In this document: piece by piece, positions 25,653-34,659 of the stretch
How positions within the stretch are numbered: position 1 is the stretch's first letter
Layout of the letters: the number at the start of each line of letters is the position of its first letter
Assembly: GCF_900583165.1 (NCBI RefSeq)
Contig: NZ_UTKY01000075.1
Location: 1 to 64,000, forward strand
Direction of reading: 5' to 3'
From: Pseudomonas viridiflava
Lineage (GTDB): Bacteria; Pseudomonadota; Gammaproteobacteria; Pseudomonadales; Pseudomonadaceae
Length of the DNA: 64,000 bases
Notes under the pieces: model-generated
The model's input: the letters and a program-made list of their open reading frames with translations, nothing else
Databases searched by the model: none
What the model was told of the DNA's origin: nothing
Position numbers and translations under genes: made by a program

Positions 25653-26555
25653 ATGAGCGTGCACGCACTCAAACGGCCGCTGGCCCTGGAATGGCCCGCC
25701 GAGCTGCTCGGCGACCTGCCCAAGGCCTTGGAACAACTGCACCACTGGGCGCAGGTCACGCCGCTGCACACCGCCCTGCGCCACAAACGCCAGGGCCAGT
25801 GGTATGCGTGGCGCTGGATCGACGCCTTGCGCGATGTAGAGCGCCTGGCCGATGGCTTGCGCCAGCAGGGGTTCAACGAGCAATCGCGCTTGGCGCTCAG
25901 CGGTGCGTTTGAGCCGAACCTGTTGCTGTTGGCCTTGGCCGCCCAGTCCATCGGCGGGCAGGTGCTGACCCTGGCCGACAACGTCGACCCCGAGGCCCTG
26001 CAACAGCATCTGTGGCGTATTCGCCCCACCCATTCCTATACCCAAAACTGCCAGCACGTGCGGCATTGGCAGCCGGCAAACCTGCTGGATTTTGCTCAAT
26101 TACTGGGCCCGATCGACCCCGCGCAACACCTCACCCGATGGTGGCAACCCAGCGGCGAAACCGCGTTGTGGAGCGAGGAGGGCACCCACTGGCAGGGCGG
26201 CCTGAGGGTGGTGCTGGAGCAATGGCTCAGCACTGGGCACGGCCTGGCGTTTCCGGAAGGCCTGGCCTCGGCGCAGCGTGATCGTGGCGAAGTTGCCCCC
26301 ACCGGCCTGTTGCTGTCGCCCGCACGGTTGCAGTACCTGGCCGACGAGATCGAAAGCCGCTTGGCCCCCCACGGCACCTGGCGCCGGCGTCTGTGTGACT
26401 GGGCCATTGCGCACCCGCAAAGCGGCCTGCGTCGGCTGGTGAAAAACCGCGTGCGCAAACTGCTGGGTTTCCAGCGCCTGGCGTCTATCTGGCAACCGCT
26501 TAAATCGACTGCCGAACCGAGCTGGCTGTATGAATCCAAACGGGACATCGCATGA
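25653..26555 (+). CDS. Degenerate AMP-binding (acyl-CoA synthetase-like) protein
   Basis: A 300-residue protein. Residues about 1-130 look like the N-terminus of a long-chain acyl-CoA synthetase (ALEQLHHWAQVTPLHTALRHKRQGQWYAWRWIDALRDVERLADGLRQQG, then SIGGQVLTLADNVDPEALQ). The part from about 218 (LLLSPARLQYLADEIESRLAPHGTWRRRLCDWA) resembles the central helical region of full-length enzymes. The phosphate-binding SGTTG loop, the adenylate motifs and the C-terminal catalytic Lys domain are missing; full-length relatives have 550-650 residues. The frame is intact, the stop overlaps the next ATG (ATGA), and AGGAG lies upstream, so it is still translated. Ligases of this type often precede branched-chain-type ABC importers. 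A catalytic role is unlikely. Confidence 0.6.
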   Translation: MSVHALKRPLALEWPAELLGDLPKALEQLHHWAQVTPLHTALRHKRQGQWYAWRWIDALRDVERLADGLRQQGFNEQSRLALSGAFEPNLLLLALAAQSIGGQVLTLADNVDPEALQQHLWRIRPTHSYTQNCQHVRHWQPANLLDFAQLLGPIDPAQHLTRWWQPSGETALWSEEGTHWQGGLRVVLEQWLSTGHGLAFPEGLASAQRDRGEVAPTGLLLSPARLQYLADEIESRLAPHGTWRRRLCDWAIAHPQSGLRRLVKNRVRKLLGFQRLASIWQPLKSTAEPSWLYESKRDIA

Positions 26556-27322
26556 GCCAAGCCATTCTCCAAGTGCGGGACATCTCGCTGTCGTTCAAGG
26601 GGGTCAAGGCGATCAATGCCTTGTCCTTCGATGTGCAGCGCGGCGAGATCTGCGCGTTGATCGGCCCCAACGGTGCCGGTAAAAGTTCGCTGCTCAATGT
26701 GCTCAATGGCGTCTACCGCTTCGACGCGGGCGAGATCGTGTTCGAAGACCAGCACTTTCACCGCATCGACCCACTGGGCGCGGCGCGCCGTGGCATTGGT
26801 CGCACCTTCCAGAACAATGCGCTGTTCAAGAAAATGAGCGTGCTGGACAACATACTCACCGGCCTGTCGCGGCATATGCGCAGCACCTTTATCGAACAGG
26901 CCCTGGGCCTACCGCGCGCACGCCGTGAGGCAGAAGCGTTCGGCCTACGCGCTCAGGCCATTCTCGAATTCCTGGAGCTGCAAGCCCACCGCGATGTGCT
27001 GGTAGGCAACCTGTCCTATGGCCTGCAAAAACGCGTGGAGTTGGGCCGGGCACTGATCGCCGGTCCCAGCCTGTTGCTGCTGGACGAACCCATGGCCGGC
27101 ATGAACGCCGAAGAGAAACAGGAAATGGCGCGCTTCGTCGCTGACGTGAACCGCGACCTTGGCACCACCGTGGTGTTGATCGAACACGACATCGGCGTGG
27201 TGATGGGCCTGTCCGACCATGTGGTAGTGCTGGACTACGGGCGCAAGGTCGGCGACGGCACGCCGGCCGACGTGCAGGCCAACCCCGAGGTGATCGCGGC
27301 CTACCTGGGAGTGGCGCACTGA
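26552..27322 (+). CDS. ABC transporter ATP-binding protein, LivG type
   Basis: A 256-residue ABC ATPase. Walker A is GPNGAGKSS (about residues 37-45), the Q-loop region is GRTFQNNALF, the signature reads LSYGLQKRVELG (a variant of LSGGQ), Walker B is LLLLDEP, and the switch His lies in LIEHDIG. The insert GLSRHMRSTFIEQALGLPRARREAEAF is the LivG-type helical insertion. It overlaps the preceding gene by four bases and the following permease by one. It energises the importer with the second ATPase at 30620. Confidence 0.92.
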   Translation: MSQAILQVRDISLSFKGVKAINALSFDVQRGEICALIGPNGAGKSSLLNVLNGVYRFDAGEIVFEDQHFHRIDPLGAARRGIGRTFQNNALFKKMSVLDNILTGLSRHMRSTFIEQALGLPRARREAEAFGLRAQAILEFLELQAHRDVLVGNLSYGLQKRVELGRALIAGPSLLLLDEPMAGMNAEEKQEMARFVADVNRDLGTTVVLIEHDIGVVMGLSDHVVVLDYGRKVGDGTPADVQANPEVIAAYLGVAH

Positions 27323-28203
27323 TGACTTTTTTTCTTGAAACCCTGCTCGGCGGCCTGCTCGCCGGCACTATGTATTCCCTGGTCGCCATCGGCTTCGTGC
27401 TGATCTACAAGGCCAGCGGCGTGTTCAATTTCGCCCAGGGCTCGATGCTGCTGTTTGCCGCGCTGACCTTTGTCAGCCTGCATGACCAAGGCGTGCCGTT
27501 TGCGCTGGCGTTGCTGCTGACGGTCATCGTGATGATCGCCGGCGCCTTGCTGATTGAGCGCCTGGTGCTGCGGCCCTTGGTGAACCGTTCGCAGATCACC
27601 TTGTTTATGGCGACCCTGGGCCTGTCGTTCATCATCGAAGGGTTGGCGCAGGGCCTGATGGGCTCGCAAGTGCGCGCCCTGGATTTGGGCATCGACGATG
27701 TGCCGCTGTTTCTCGGGCCCTTGATGCTCAGCCAGTTCGACCTGATCGCTGCCGCCGCTGCGGTGGTGCTGGTGACGGTGCTGGCGCTGCTGTTCAACAA
27801 GACGCGCATCGGTGTGTCGCTGCGCGCGGTGGCGGATGACACCACGGCGGCGCTGTCCATCGGCATCAACTTGAACCGCATCTGGCAGATCGTCTGGGCC
27901 GTGGCCGGGGTGGTCGGGCTGGTGGCGGGGCTGCTGTGGGGCGCGCGCCAGGGCGTGCAGTTTTCACTGTCGCTGGTGGTGCTCAAGGCTTTGCCGGTGT
28001 TGATCATCGGCGGGTTTACCTCGATAGGCGGGGCGATTGTCGGCGGGCTGATTGTGGGCGCGGCCGAGAACCTGGCCGAGGTGTATATCGGCCCGCTGAT
28101 CGGTGGCGGCATCACGCCGTGGTTCGCCTATGTCTTGGCCTTGGCCTTCCTGTATATCCGCCCCGCCGGCCTGTTCGGCGAGCGTGCCATTGAGCGAGTC
28201 TGA
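27322..28203 (+). CDS. ABC transporter permease, LivH type
   Basis: A 293-residue integral membrane protein with about eight hydrophobic helices and the N-terminal LivH signature GTMYSLVAIGFVLIYKASGVFNFAQGSMLLFAA. The cytoplasmic EAA-like loop TRIGVSLRAVADDTTAALSIGIN and the C-terminal GGFTSIGGAIVGGLIVGAAENLAE are conserved in the branched-chain amino acid (HAAT) importer family. It overlaps the ATPase gene by one base (TGATG) and is followed 4 bp later by the second permease. Confidence 0.93.
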   Translation: MTFFLETLLGGLLAGTMYSLVAIGFVLIYKASGVFNFAQGSMLLFAALTFVSLHDQGVPFALALLLTVIVMIAGALLIERLVLRPLVNRSQITLFMATLGLSFIIEGLAQGLMGSQVRALDLGIDDVPLFLGPLMLSQFDLIAAAAAVVLVTVLALLFNKTRIGVSLRAVADDTTAALSIGINLNRIWQIVWAVAGVVGLVAGLLWGARQGVQFSLSLVVLKALPVLIIGGFTSIGGAIVGGLIVGAAENLAEVYIGPLIGGGITPWFAYVLALAFLYIRPAGLFGERAIERV

Positions 28204-28207
28204 AACC

Positions 28208-29257
28208 ATGACGATCCCTGTTGTGCAAGAAACCGCGCCGTTGTTGCTGGTGCAGCGGCGCATCCCATGGGGCCTGCTCGGCCTGTTGGCGCTGGCGTTT
28301 ATCGGGGTGCCGCTGTGGGGCAATGACTATTGGCTCAATGCGATTTTGATCCCGTTTTTGGTGCTGTCGTTGGCCGGGCTTGGCTTGAATTTGTTGACCG
28401 GTTACACCGGCCAGACATCCGTAGGCGCGGCCGGTTTTATGGCGGTCGGCGCGTTCGCCACTTACGGGTTTTTGCTGCGCCTGCCCGAACTGGGCTTGCC
28501 GGTGGCACTGCTGGGTGGCGGGGTGATCAGCGCATTGGTCGGGCTGCTGTTTGGCCTGCCCAGCTCGCGTATCAAGGGCTTCTACCTGATGGTCACTACG
28601 TTGGCCGCGCAGTTTTTTTTGGAGTGGCTGTTCGTCAAATTCCCCTGGTTCTACAACTACGGCTCGTCCGGCACCATCTCCGCGCCAAAGCTTGCGCTGT
28701 TCGGCCATGACCTCAATACCCCGCTGGGCCGCTACCTGCTGACGCTGGTCACCGTGCTGTTGCTGACCTGGGCTGCCATCAACCTGGTGCGCAGCCAGGT
28801 CGGGCGCAACTGGATGGCGATCCGCGACATGGACACCGCCGCCGCCGTGGTCGGCATTCCGGTGGTGCGCTACAAGCGCCTGGCGTTTGCGGTCAGCTCG
28901 TTTTACTTAGGGATTGCCGGCGCGTTGTGGGCGTTTGCTTACCTGGGCACGGCCAGCGCCAGCAGCTTCGATATCAACCGTTCGTTCCAGATCCTGTTCA
29001 TCATCATTATCGGGGGCATGGGCAGCATTGCTGGCAACTTCGTCGGCGCGGCATTTATCAGTCTGCTGCCGATCTTTCTCAGCCATGCCGGACAAGCGTT
29101 GTTCGGCGGTTCGGTGGATGCGGGGCAGTTGCAGAACCTGCAAAAAATCATTTTTGGCGTGTTGATCATTGTGTTCCTGATCAAGGAACCCGAGGGCTTG
29201 ATTCGCCTGTTGCATACCCTGCGTGACCGTCTGCGGCAGTGGCCGCTGCGCTTCTAA
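28208..29257 (+). CDS. ABC transporter permease, LivM type
   Basis: A 349-residue membrane protein. LivM hallmarks are GLGLNLLTGYTGQTSVGAAGFMAVGAFATYGF, the loop SQVGRNWMAIRDMDTAAAVVGIPVVRYKRLAFAVSSFYLGIAGALWA and IIGGMGSIAGNFVGAAFI. The frame is open into livH, but ATG 28208 four bases after the livH stop is the natural start. It is the partner permease in the importer. It ends 18 bp before the binding-protein gene. Confidence 0.92.
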   Translation: MTIPVVQETAPLLLVQRRIPWGLLGLLALAFIGVPLWGNDYWLNAILIPFLVLSLAGLGLNLLTGYTGQTSVGAAGFMAVGAFATYGFLLRLPELGLPVALLGGGVISALVGLLFGLPSSRIKGFYLMVTTLAAQFFLEWLFVKFPWFYNYGSSGTISAPKLALFGHDLNTPLGRYLLTLVTVLLLTWAAINLVRSQVGRNWMAIRDMDTAAAVVGIPVVRYKRLAFAVSSFYLGIAGALWAFAYLGTASASSFDINRSFQILFIIIIGGMGSIAGNFVGAAFISLLPIFLSHAGQALFGGSVDAGQLQNLQKIIFGVLIIVFLIKEPEGLIRLLHTLRDRLRQWPLRF

Positions 29258-29275
29258 CTTCTAAGAGAACTCTCC

Positions 29276-30616
29276 ATGCGTGCATCCTTGAAACGTTCCC
29301 TGGTCGGCGCCGCTTTTGCGCTGGCTACCCTGGCCGGTGCTGTGCCCCAGGCCGTGGCGTCAGCCGACCAGCAATTCTTCCCCTTGGCGACCTACCGTGT
29401 TGGCGCCTATGCCTCCAGCGGCGTGCAGGTGTGGGCCGGGATGATCGATTACCTGCGCTATATCAACGAAGTTGAAGGCGGCATCAACGGCGTGAAACTG
29501 GTGTGGCAGGAATGCGAGACCGAGTGGACGGCCGAGAAGGGCATCGAATGCTACGAGCGCTTCAAGAATGGCCTGGATGGCGCGCCAGTCGCGGTGTACC
29601 AACCCAACGGCGCACCGGCTGCTTATGCGCTCAGCGAAAGGGCGGAGGTGGACAAGATCCCGCTGATTACCCTCGGCTACGGCCGCACCGAAGCCACCGA
29701 CGGCACCGTGTTCCCCTACAACTTCCCGGTGATGCTGACCTTTTACAGTGAAGCATCGACGTTGGTGAACTACATCGCCCAGCGCGAGGGCGGTTTCGAC
29801 AAGCTCAAGGGCAAGAAGATTGCCACGGTCTACCACGACTCCGCCTACGGTCGCGAAACCCTTGGCCCGCTGAAACTGTTGGCCGAGAAGTATGGCTTTG
29901 AGAATATCCAGATTCCGGTGGCCGACCCGGGCAACGAGCAGTCGGCGCAGTGGCGCCAGGTACGCCAGGCCAACCCGGATTGGGTATTCCTGCGCACGTG
30001 GGGCGTGTCCACCCCGGTGGCGGTGAAGACGGCGGCACGCTTTGGCTTTCCGGTGGACCATATCATTGGCGATATCTGGGCCAGTTCCAGTGAAGATGTG
30101 CTGCCCGCCGGCGCCGCCGCGAAGGGCTATCTAGCGCTGACGCCATACCCGGCCGGGGCCGATTTCGAGATCCACAAACGCCTCAAGCAGCACATCCTCG
30201 ACAAGGGCCACAGCGATCTCAAAGACCTGAAAAACTTCGGCAGCGTGTACTACAACTCAGGCCTCGTGAACGCCGCCGTGGCGGTGGAGGCGATCCGCAC
30301 CGGCCAGGCCAGGTTCGGCAAACGCCCCCTCAATGGCGAAGAAGGTCGCTGGGGCCTGGAGCACCTGAACATCGATGATGCACGTTTGAAGGACATGGGT
30401 TACCTGGGCCTGATGCAAAACCTCAAGCTCTCGTGCCGTGACCACGAAGGCGGCGGTTCGGCGCGGGTGCAGCAATGGGACGGCGCCAACTGGACGCTGG
30501 TCAGCGAGTGGATTGCGGCGGACCGTGCATTACTGCGCCCATTGATCGATGAAAAGTCCGCCGCGTTCGCCAAGGAAAAAGGCCTGACGCCACGCACCTG
30601 CACCGGGGACGAATAA
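29276..30616 (+). CDS. ABC transporter periplasmic substrate-binding protein, LivK/HAAT type
   Basis: A 446-residue periplasmic binding protein of the branched-chain amino acid/amide family. The Sec signal peptide (KRSLVGAAFALATLAGAVPQAVASA) is about 31 residues long, with cleavage probably after AVASA. The mature part contains SGVQVWAGMIDYLRYINEVEGGINGVKLVWQ and the inter-lobe stretch DKLKGKKIATVYHDSAYGRE. It is somewhat longer than typical LivK. The neighbouring SfnB and DszA-type oxidoreductases suggest a sulfur-containing or aromatic substrate rather than leucine. Confidence 0.9.
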   Translation: MRASLKRSLVGAAFALATLAGAVPQAVASADQQFFPLATYRVGAYASSGVQVWAGMIDYLRYINEVEGGINGVKLVWQECETEWTAEKGIECYERFKNGLDGAPVAVYQPNGAPAAYALSERAEVDKIPLITLGYGRTEATDGTVFPYNFPVMLTFYSEASTLVNYIAQREGGFDKLKGKKIATVYHDSAYGRETLGPLKLLAEKYGFENIQIPVADPGNEQSAQWRQVRQANPDWVFLRTWGVSTPVAVKTAARFGFPVDHIIGDIWASSSEDVLPAGAAAKGYLALTPYPAGADFEIHKRLKQHILDKGHSDLKDLKNFGSVYYNSGLVNAAVAVEAIRTGQARFGKRPLNGEEGRWGLEHLNIDDARLKDMGYLGLMQNLKLSCRDHEGGGSARVQQWDGANWTLVSEWIAADRALLRPLIDEKSAAFAKEKGLTPRTCTGDE

Positions 30617-30619
30617 CCC

Positions 30620-31387
30620 ATGAGCCAAGCCGCCGCAGCATCCGCCCAGCCGTCGTTGCTGACGGTCAATGACATTGAAGTGATCTACGACGGCGCGATC
30701 CTGGCGGTAGCCGGGGTGTCGCTGCAGGTGCCCAAAGGCGCCATCGTCGCCTTGCTGGGCGCCAATGGCGCGGGCAAGAGCACCACCCTCAAGGCGATTT
30801 CAGGGTTGGTGCGCGCCGAGCGTGCCGAGGTCAGCCGGGGCGTGATCGAGTACGCCGGGCACGACCTGGCTGGCGTCGATCCCAGCCAGCGCGTGCGCCA
30901 GGGCATGGTCCATGTGCTGGAAGGCCGCCATGTGTTTGGCCAGCTTACGGTGGAAGACAACCTGCGCAGCGGCGGTTTTGTACGACGCCTGAGCCGCAGG
31001 GACATGGAACACGACCTGGAGCGTATTTACGCCTGGTTCCCGCGCCTCAAGACCAAGCGCCACACCCGCGCGGGCCTCACCTCTGGCGGCGAGCAGCAGA
31101 TGGTCGCGATTGGCCGGGCGTTGATGACGCGTCCTACTTTGGTACTGCTCGACGAGCCGTCCATGGGTTTGGCGCCTATGATCGTGCAGGAGATCTTCGA
31201 GATCATCGCGCAGCTCAACCGTGAGCAGCACGTGAGCTTCCTGATCGCCGAGCAGAATATCAACGTCGCGCTCAACTATGCGTCCCACGGCTACGTGCTG
31301 GATACTGGCCGGGTAGCCTTGAGTGGCAGCGCCGCTGAGCTGATGGCACGGGGCGACTTGCATGACATTTATCTGGGTAAACAGTAA
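30620..31387 (+). CDS. ABC transporter ATP-binding protein, LivF type
   Basis: A 255-residue ABC ATPase: Walker A GANGAGKST (about residues 49-57), LivF-type EGRHVFGQLTVEDNLRSG, signature TSGGEQQMVAIGRAL (first residue T instead of L), Walker B LVLLDEPSMGLAP, and a switch region with Gln (AEQN) in place of His, as is normal for LivF. It follows the binding protein by 3 bp. Together with the LivG-type subunit it forms the nucleotide-binding dimer of the importer. Confidence 0.92.
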   Translation: MSQAAAASAQPSLLTVNDIEVIYDGAILAVAGVSLQVPKGAIVALLGANGAGKSTTLKAISGLVRAERAEVSRGVIEYAGHDLAGVDPSQRVRQGMVHVLEGRHVFGQLTVEDNLRSGGFVRRLSRRDMEHDLERIYAWFPRLKTKRHTRAGLTSGGEQQMVAIGRALMTRPTLVLLDEPSMGLAPMIVQEIFEIIAQLNREQHVSFLIAEQNINVALNYASHGYVLDTGRVALSGSAAELMARGDLHDIYLGKQ

Positions 31388-31399
31388 AGGCGAACTTGC

Positions 31400-32794
31400 A
31401 TGACTGACTCCATCCGCAACGCTGATGTCTTGATCATCGGCGGCGGGCTAAGCGGCACGATGCTGGCGGTGCAACTGCTGCGCCAGCCGGGCCAACGCCG
31501 CATCCTGGTGATCGAGCCACGCGCCGAACTCGGCCGAGGCGAGGCGTACAGCGCGGTTGAATTGGGCCATACCTTGAACGGCAACGCCGCACGCATGAGC
31601 GTCGACCCGGACAACGCCGACGACCTGACCCAATGGCTCACCGACTACATCGGCGCGGGCGGCTGGCCGGAGTCAGACCAACAGCACGTGCCTATCAGCG
31701 AACTGTTCCCGCCACGCGGGATTTTTGGCTTGTACGCGCAGCAACGGCTGGCTGAGGCCAAGGCGCTGTCGGCGTCTACGGTGGAGCACGTGCGCGGCGA
31801 AGTGATCGACCTGCAAGTGGGTGACCGCTCGACCTTATTGACCCTCGATGACGGCCAGCAACTGCGCGGCGCCTTTGCGGTATTGGCCACCGGCATGTTC
31901 CCGGCAGCGCGCACGCCGCAGACTGAGTCCAGCGGTTTGAACGCGGCAGCAGTCGACCCTTGGGACGTCGCCGCCATGACCCAGATCGACCCGCACGCCA
32001 CGGTGCTGATCATCGGTTCCGGGCTGACCATGGTGGATGCCGTGGTGTCTCTGGAACAAGCCGGCCATCGCGGGCCCATCGACATCTTCTCGCGCCACGG
32101 CCTGCTGCCCCATGTGCGCCGCCAGCCGCCGAGCTGGGTGGATTTCCTTGGCGAAGACCATCGCCTGCGCACCCCGCTGCAATTGCTGCGCGAGGTGCGG
32201 CGCCAATGCCGCATCGCCCAAGCGCAAGGCATCGATTGGCAAGCGCCACTGGACACCGTGCGTGCCCATATCGGTCGTTTGTGGAGCCAAGCCAGCGAGC
32301 GCGAAAAGCGCCAGTTTGTGCGGCACGTGCGGCCCTGGTGGGAGAGCCACCATCACCGTTCGCCGCCGTTGAGCGCACAGTTGGTGGCGCGGTTGCATGA
32401 AGAGGGACGGCTGCGAATACAAGCGGCTTCATTCAAAGGCCTGGTGCCTTCGGACGATGGCGTGACCATCCGCCTGCGCCAACGCGGCGAACACGCCGTC
32501 ACCCAACGATCGGGGGCTGCGTTGATCAATTCCAGCGGTATCGAATACGACTGGCGCCGCGTGGCCCGACCGTTGCCGCAGCAGTTGCTCAAACGCGGGC
32601 TGATCCAGCCTGGGCCGTTGGCGTTGGGGATTGCGGCGGATGCGGGCGGGGCGGTGGTGGATGCGGCGGGGCAGGTCAGCCAGCGATTGTTTGCCATGGG
32701 CCCGCCTCTGCGTGGGCTGTGGTGGGAAAGCACAGCGGTGACCGATGTGGCGATCCAGGCCAAGGCATTGGCCTTAAAACTGACAACCCTCTAA
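31400..32794 (+). CDS. FAD/NAD(P)-binding protein (NAD_binding_9 type oxidoreductase)
   Basis: A 464-residue protein with an N-terminal dinucleotide fold (VLIIGGGLSGTMLAVQLL, Gly residues at about 15-20), a conserved EPRAELGRGEAYS and a second Rossmann motif near residue 200 (VLIIGSGLTMVDAVVSL). The C-terminus has NSSGIEYDW and an FAD-binding GIAADAGGAVVDAAGQVSQRLFAMGP. These features fit the YdhS-like FAD-NAD(P)-binding family. It is the last gene of the transporter operon, 12 bp after the LivF-type gene. Its reaction is unknown; it might supply reduced flavin or oxidise the imported compound, but this is only inferred from position. Confidence 0.82.
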   Translation: MTDSIRNADVLIIGGGLSGTMLAVQLLRQPGQRRILVIEPRAELGRGEAYSAVELGHTLNGNAARMSVDPDNADDLTQWLTDYIGAGGWPESDQQHVPISELFPPRGIFGLYAQQRLAEAKALSASTVEHVRGEVIDLQVGDRSTLLTLDDGQQLRGAFAVLATGMFPAARTPQTESSGLNAAAVDPWDVAAMTQIDPHATVLIIGSGLTMVDAVVSLEQAGHRGPIDIFSRHGLLPHVRRQPPSWVDFLGEDHRLRTPLQLLREVRRQCRIAQAQGIDWQAPLDTVRAHIGRLWSQASEREKRQFVRHVRPWWESHHHRSPPLSAQLVARLHEEGRLRIQAASFKGLVPSDDGVTIRLRQRGEHAVTQRSGAALINSSGIEYDWRRVARPLPQQLLKRGLIQPGPLALGIAADAGGAVVDAAGQVSQRLFAMGPPLRGLWWESTAVTDVAIQAKALALKLTTL

Positions 32795-32807
32795 ATATGG
32801 CATTCCT

Positions 32808-32939
32808 TGTAGTGAGCAGGCTTGCCAGCGCTGGGTGGCGAAGCCGCCCCAGGCAGGACGCCGCAGCGTTTTAGGCAGACCGAGGTGTCTGGATGTAGGG
32901 CGGCTTCGCCACCCAGGCGGGGCAAGCCCGCTCATTACA
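32808..32939. repeat. REP-like inverted repeat of a second family
   Basis: 132 bp. The outer arms tgtagtgagcaggcttgcc and ggcaagcccgctcattaca are imperfect inverse complements. A second pair, gggtggcgaagccgccc and gggcggcttcgccaccc, lies inside. This is a different family from the five 89-bp REPINs, also of the intergenic Pseudomonas type. It ends the transporter operon and marks the left border of the AT-rich island. Confidence 0.8.
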
Positions 32940-33024
32940 CGGCGATCCAGGCTTGGGGCCGCGCCTACTCCTAGCGGCGGCGGTTGACGGGTGGGCACGC
33001 TTGCGGTGCACTCTGGCGAACCAC

Positions 33025-34572
33025 TCAATAGACGGTCAGCACCCGCCGCAGCGACTCGTGCAAATTGATAGCACGTGCCCGAGTAAAGTTCGTCAGGATT
33101 ACGTAATAGAACTCAGGACGGTAACCTTTGAATTTTTGCAGGTCTTTCCGATAGATCAGGCGCTTGACTGGCCCGTTTTCAGGCCAATGGATACCGACCT
33201 CCTTGGCTTCTTCGAAGAGGATGACGTCGTTCAACGCCCTGACATAGCGCAAGATCAGCAGAATCCTGTCGGTGGGTTGGCGCCAGCCGTAATAGGGAAT
33301 CTGCACAACGATGTGCGCAGGGTCATCTGCAATAGTATCGTCGAGGTAGTTCTCTGCGAACGGTGATTCCAGGCGGGAAACTCTGCCCCTGACCATGGTG
33401 TAGAGCTTCACGGAATAAACCGTGAGAGGTTGTAGTGACGTCCTTCTCAACACAAAGCTAACCGCCATCCGGCCTTCAGCGGCAGCGAGCACCGTCGGGT
33501 AGGGAATGAAAACAGAATGAGGTTGGCCGGCCTTCGTGATTGTCACGAACGCGTGCTGCACGAGCACGCCCCCATTGGGCGGGTAAGCGCGAAACTCGAC
33601 ATCGTACAAACTGCCGTTGGGACCGACGTTTTCATTAGTGATCACCTGCACTTCAACGGGCTTCTCATCCACCAGTTCCAGGTCGATATAGCCTTGCGGG
33701 CCAGCGTTCACAATAGCCAGGCCCTGCTCTTTGGTCACGTCTAGGAGCACGGATACGTATGCGTTCGCCGAGCTTGGGGTAGGAATATTTCCCACCTGGT
33801 CGGTGACCTCAAACCACACCAGCAAGCGGTGGCTGTCGCCGGCCTGGACGATATCCGAGTACGTCACTTCGATGTCCGTAGGCTTGTCCTTGCCTGCGAC
33901 GGTTTGAGTGATGATCACCGACCCCCAGTGCAGAATGATTTGGTCCTTCGGATGCATGTTTGGGTAGGGTTGGACCGTGCAAATTACGCCTTCGCTGGCA
34001 TTGTCCGGAACAAGGGTCGTTTCGGACAGACTGAATATGAGCTCTGAATGCCCGTCTTCGATTTGATCGTTATCGTCACCTGCAGGCAGCTCGGTTTTAA
34101 TCTGCGTGACCAACGCGTAAGACATATCGTAATCAGGGCCGCCCTGGTAGTGAACGAGGTAGACCAGTGCATACGAACCGTCGGGAAGGTCGTTCTGGTC
34201 GACCGCAAAGTAATAGCTGTCTTGTGCCTCTTCGCCAGGTTCCAACTTCTTGATGGCCAACGCCTCTACGGTAGTGGAGGAGATCAGAACACCAAAGGTT
34301 ATGATATCGCCCGGCTGCGCGTTCCAGTTTTTGTACACGACGATCGTCAGGCCGGACTTGAACAGCCATTTGGCGACGCCTGCATCGTGACCATCAACAG
34401 ATTCACTCGCTCCGGGAATGTACAGTCGGTCCAGGTTCTTGGGGTTGTCCTGAGGCGTCAGCGTCACGAGGTTATTCATCGCAGCAACGGCTTTGGATTT
34501 CATGGTTGTTTTGGTTTTGGTTTTGGCAGCGGCTTCGGTTTTGGTTTCAGTTGCAGTCTTTTTGGCTGGCAT
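33025..34572 (-). CDS. Hypothetical beta-rich repeat protein (island protein A)
   Basis: A 515-residue protein with no recognised enzymatic domain. The first about 30 residues are a Lys/Thr/Ala-rich low-complexity tail (TKTKTTMKSK). The rest consists of Ig-like beta-sandwich repeats: for example YPNMHPKDQIILHWGSVIIT followed by DIEVTYSDIVQAGDSHRLLVWFEVTDQVGN, a pattern that recurs in the 41510 gene (YWENMAAYDRIFLAWGSQTVT, DIKVTVSYETIRAAGKSDLMPIAYRVEGPTGN). There is no signal peptide. ATG 34572 was chosen over the upstream in-frame codon because AGGAG lies 7 nt before it. Two copies of the shared 16-bp palindrome lie upstream. Function unknown. Confidence 0.75.
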   Translation of the reverse strand: MPAKKTATETKTEAAAKTKTKTTMKSKAVAAMNNLVTLTPQDNPKNLDRLYIPGASESVDGHDAGVAKWLFKSGLTIVVYKNWNAQPGDIITFGVLISSTTVEALAIKKLEPGEEAQDSYYFAVDQNDLPDGSYALVYLVHYQGGPDYDMSYALVTQIKTELPAGDDNDQIEDGHSELIFSLSETTLVPDNASEGVICTVQPYPNMHPKDQIILHWGSVIITQTVAGKDKPTDIEVTYSDIVQAGDSHRLLVWFEVTDQVGNIPTPSSANAYVSVLLDVTKEQGLAIVNAGPQGYIDLELVDEKPVEVQVITNENVGPNGSLYDVEFRAYPPNGGVLVQHAFVTITKAGQPHSVFIPYPTVLAAAEGRMAVSFVLRRTSLQPLTVYSVKLYTMVRGRVSRLESPFAENYLDDTIADDPAHIVVQIPYYGWRQPTDRILLILRYVRALNDVILFEEAKEVGIHWPENGPVKRLIYRKDLQKFKGYRPEFYYVILTNFTRARAINLHESLRRVLTVY

Positions 34573-34659
34573 GCTTGATCTCCTGTTAGACCTTTGCACG
34601 TGACTGCAAACACAACCGTGCCGTTGGGGTATCAGATAACGGATTGCGTGCGGGCGCTA

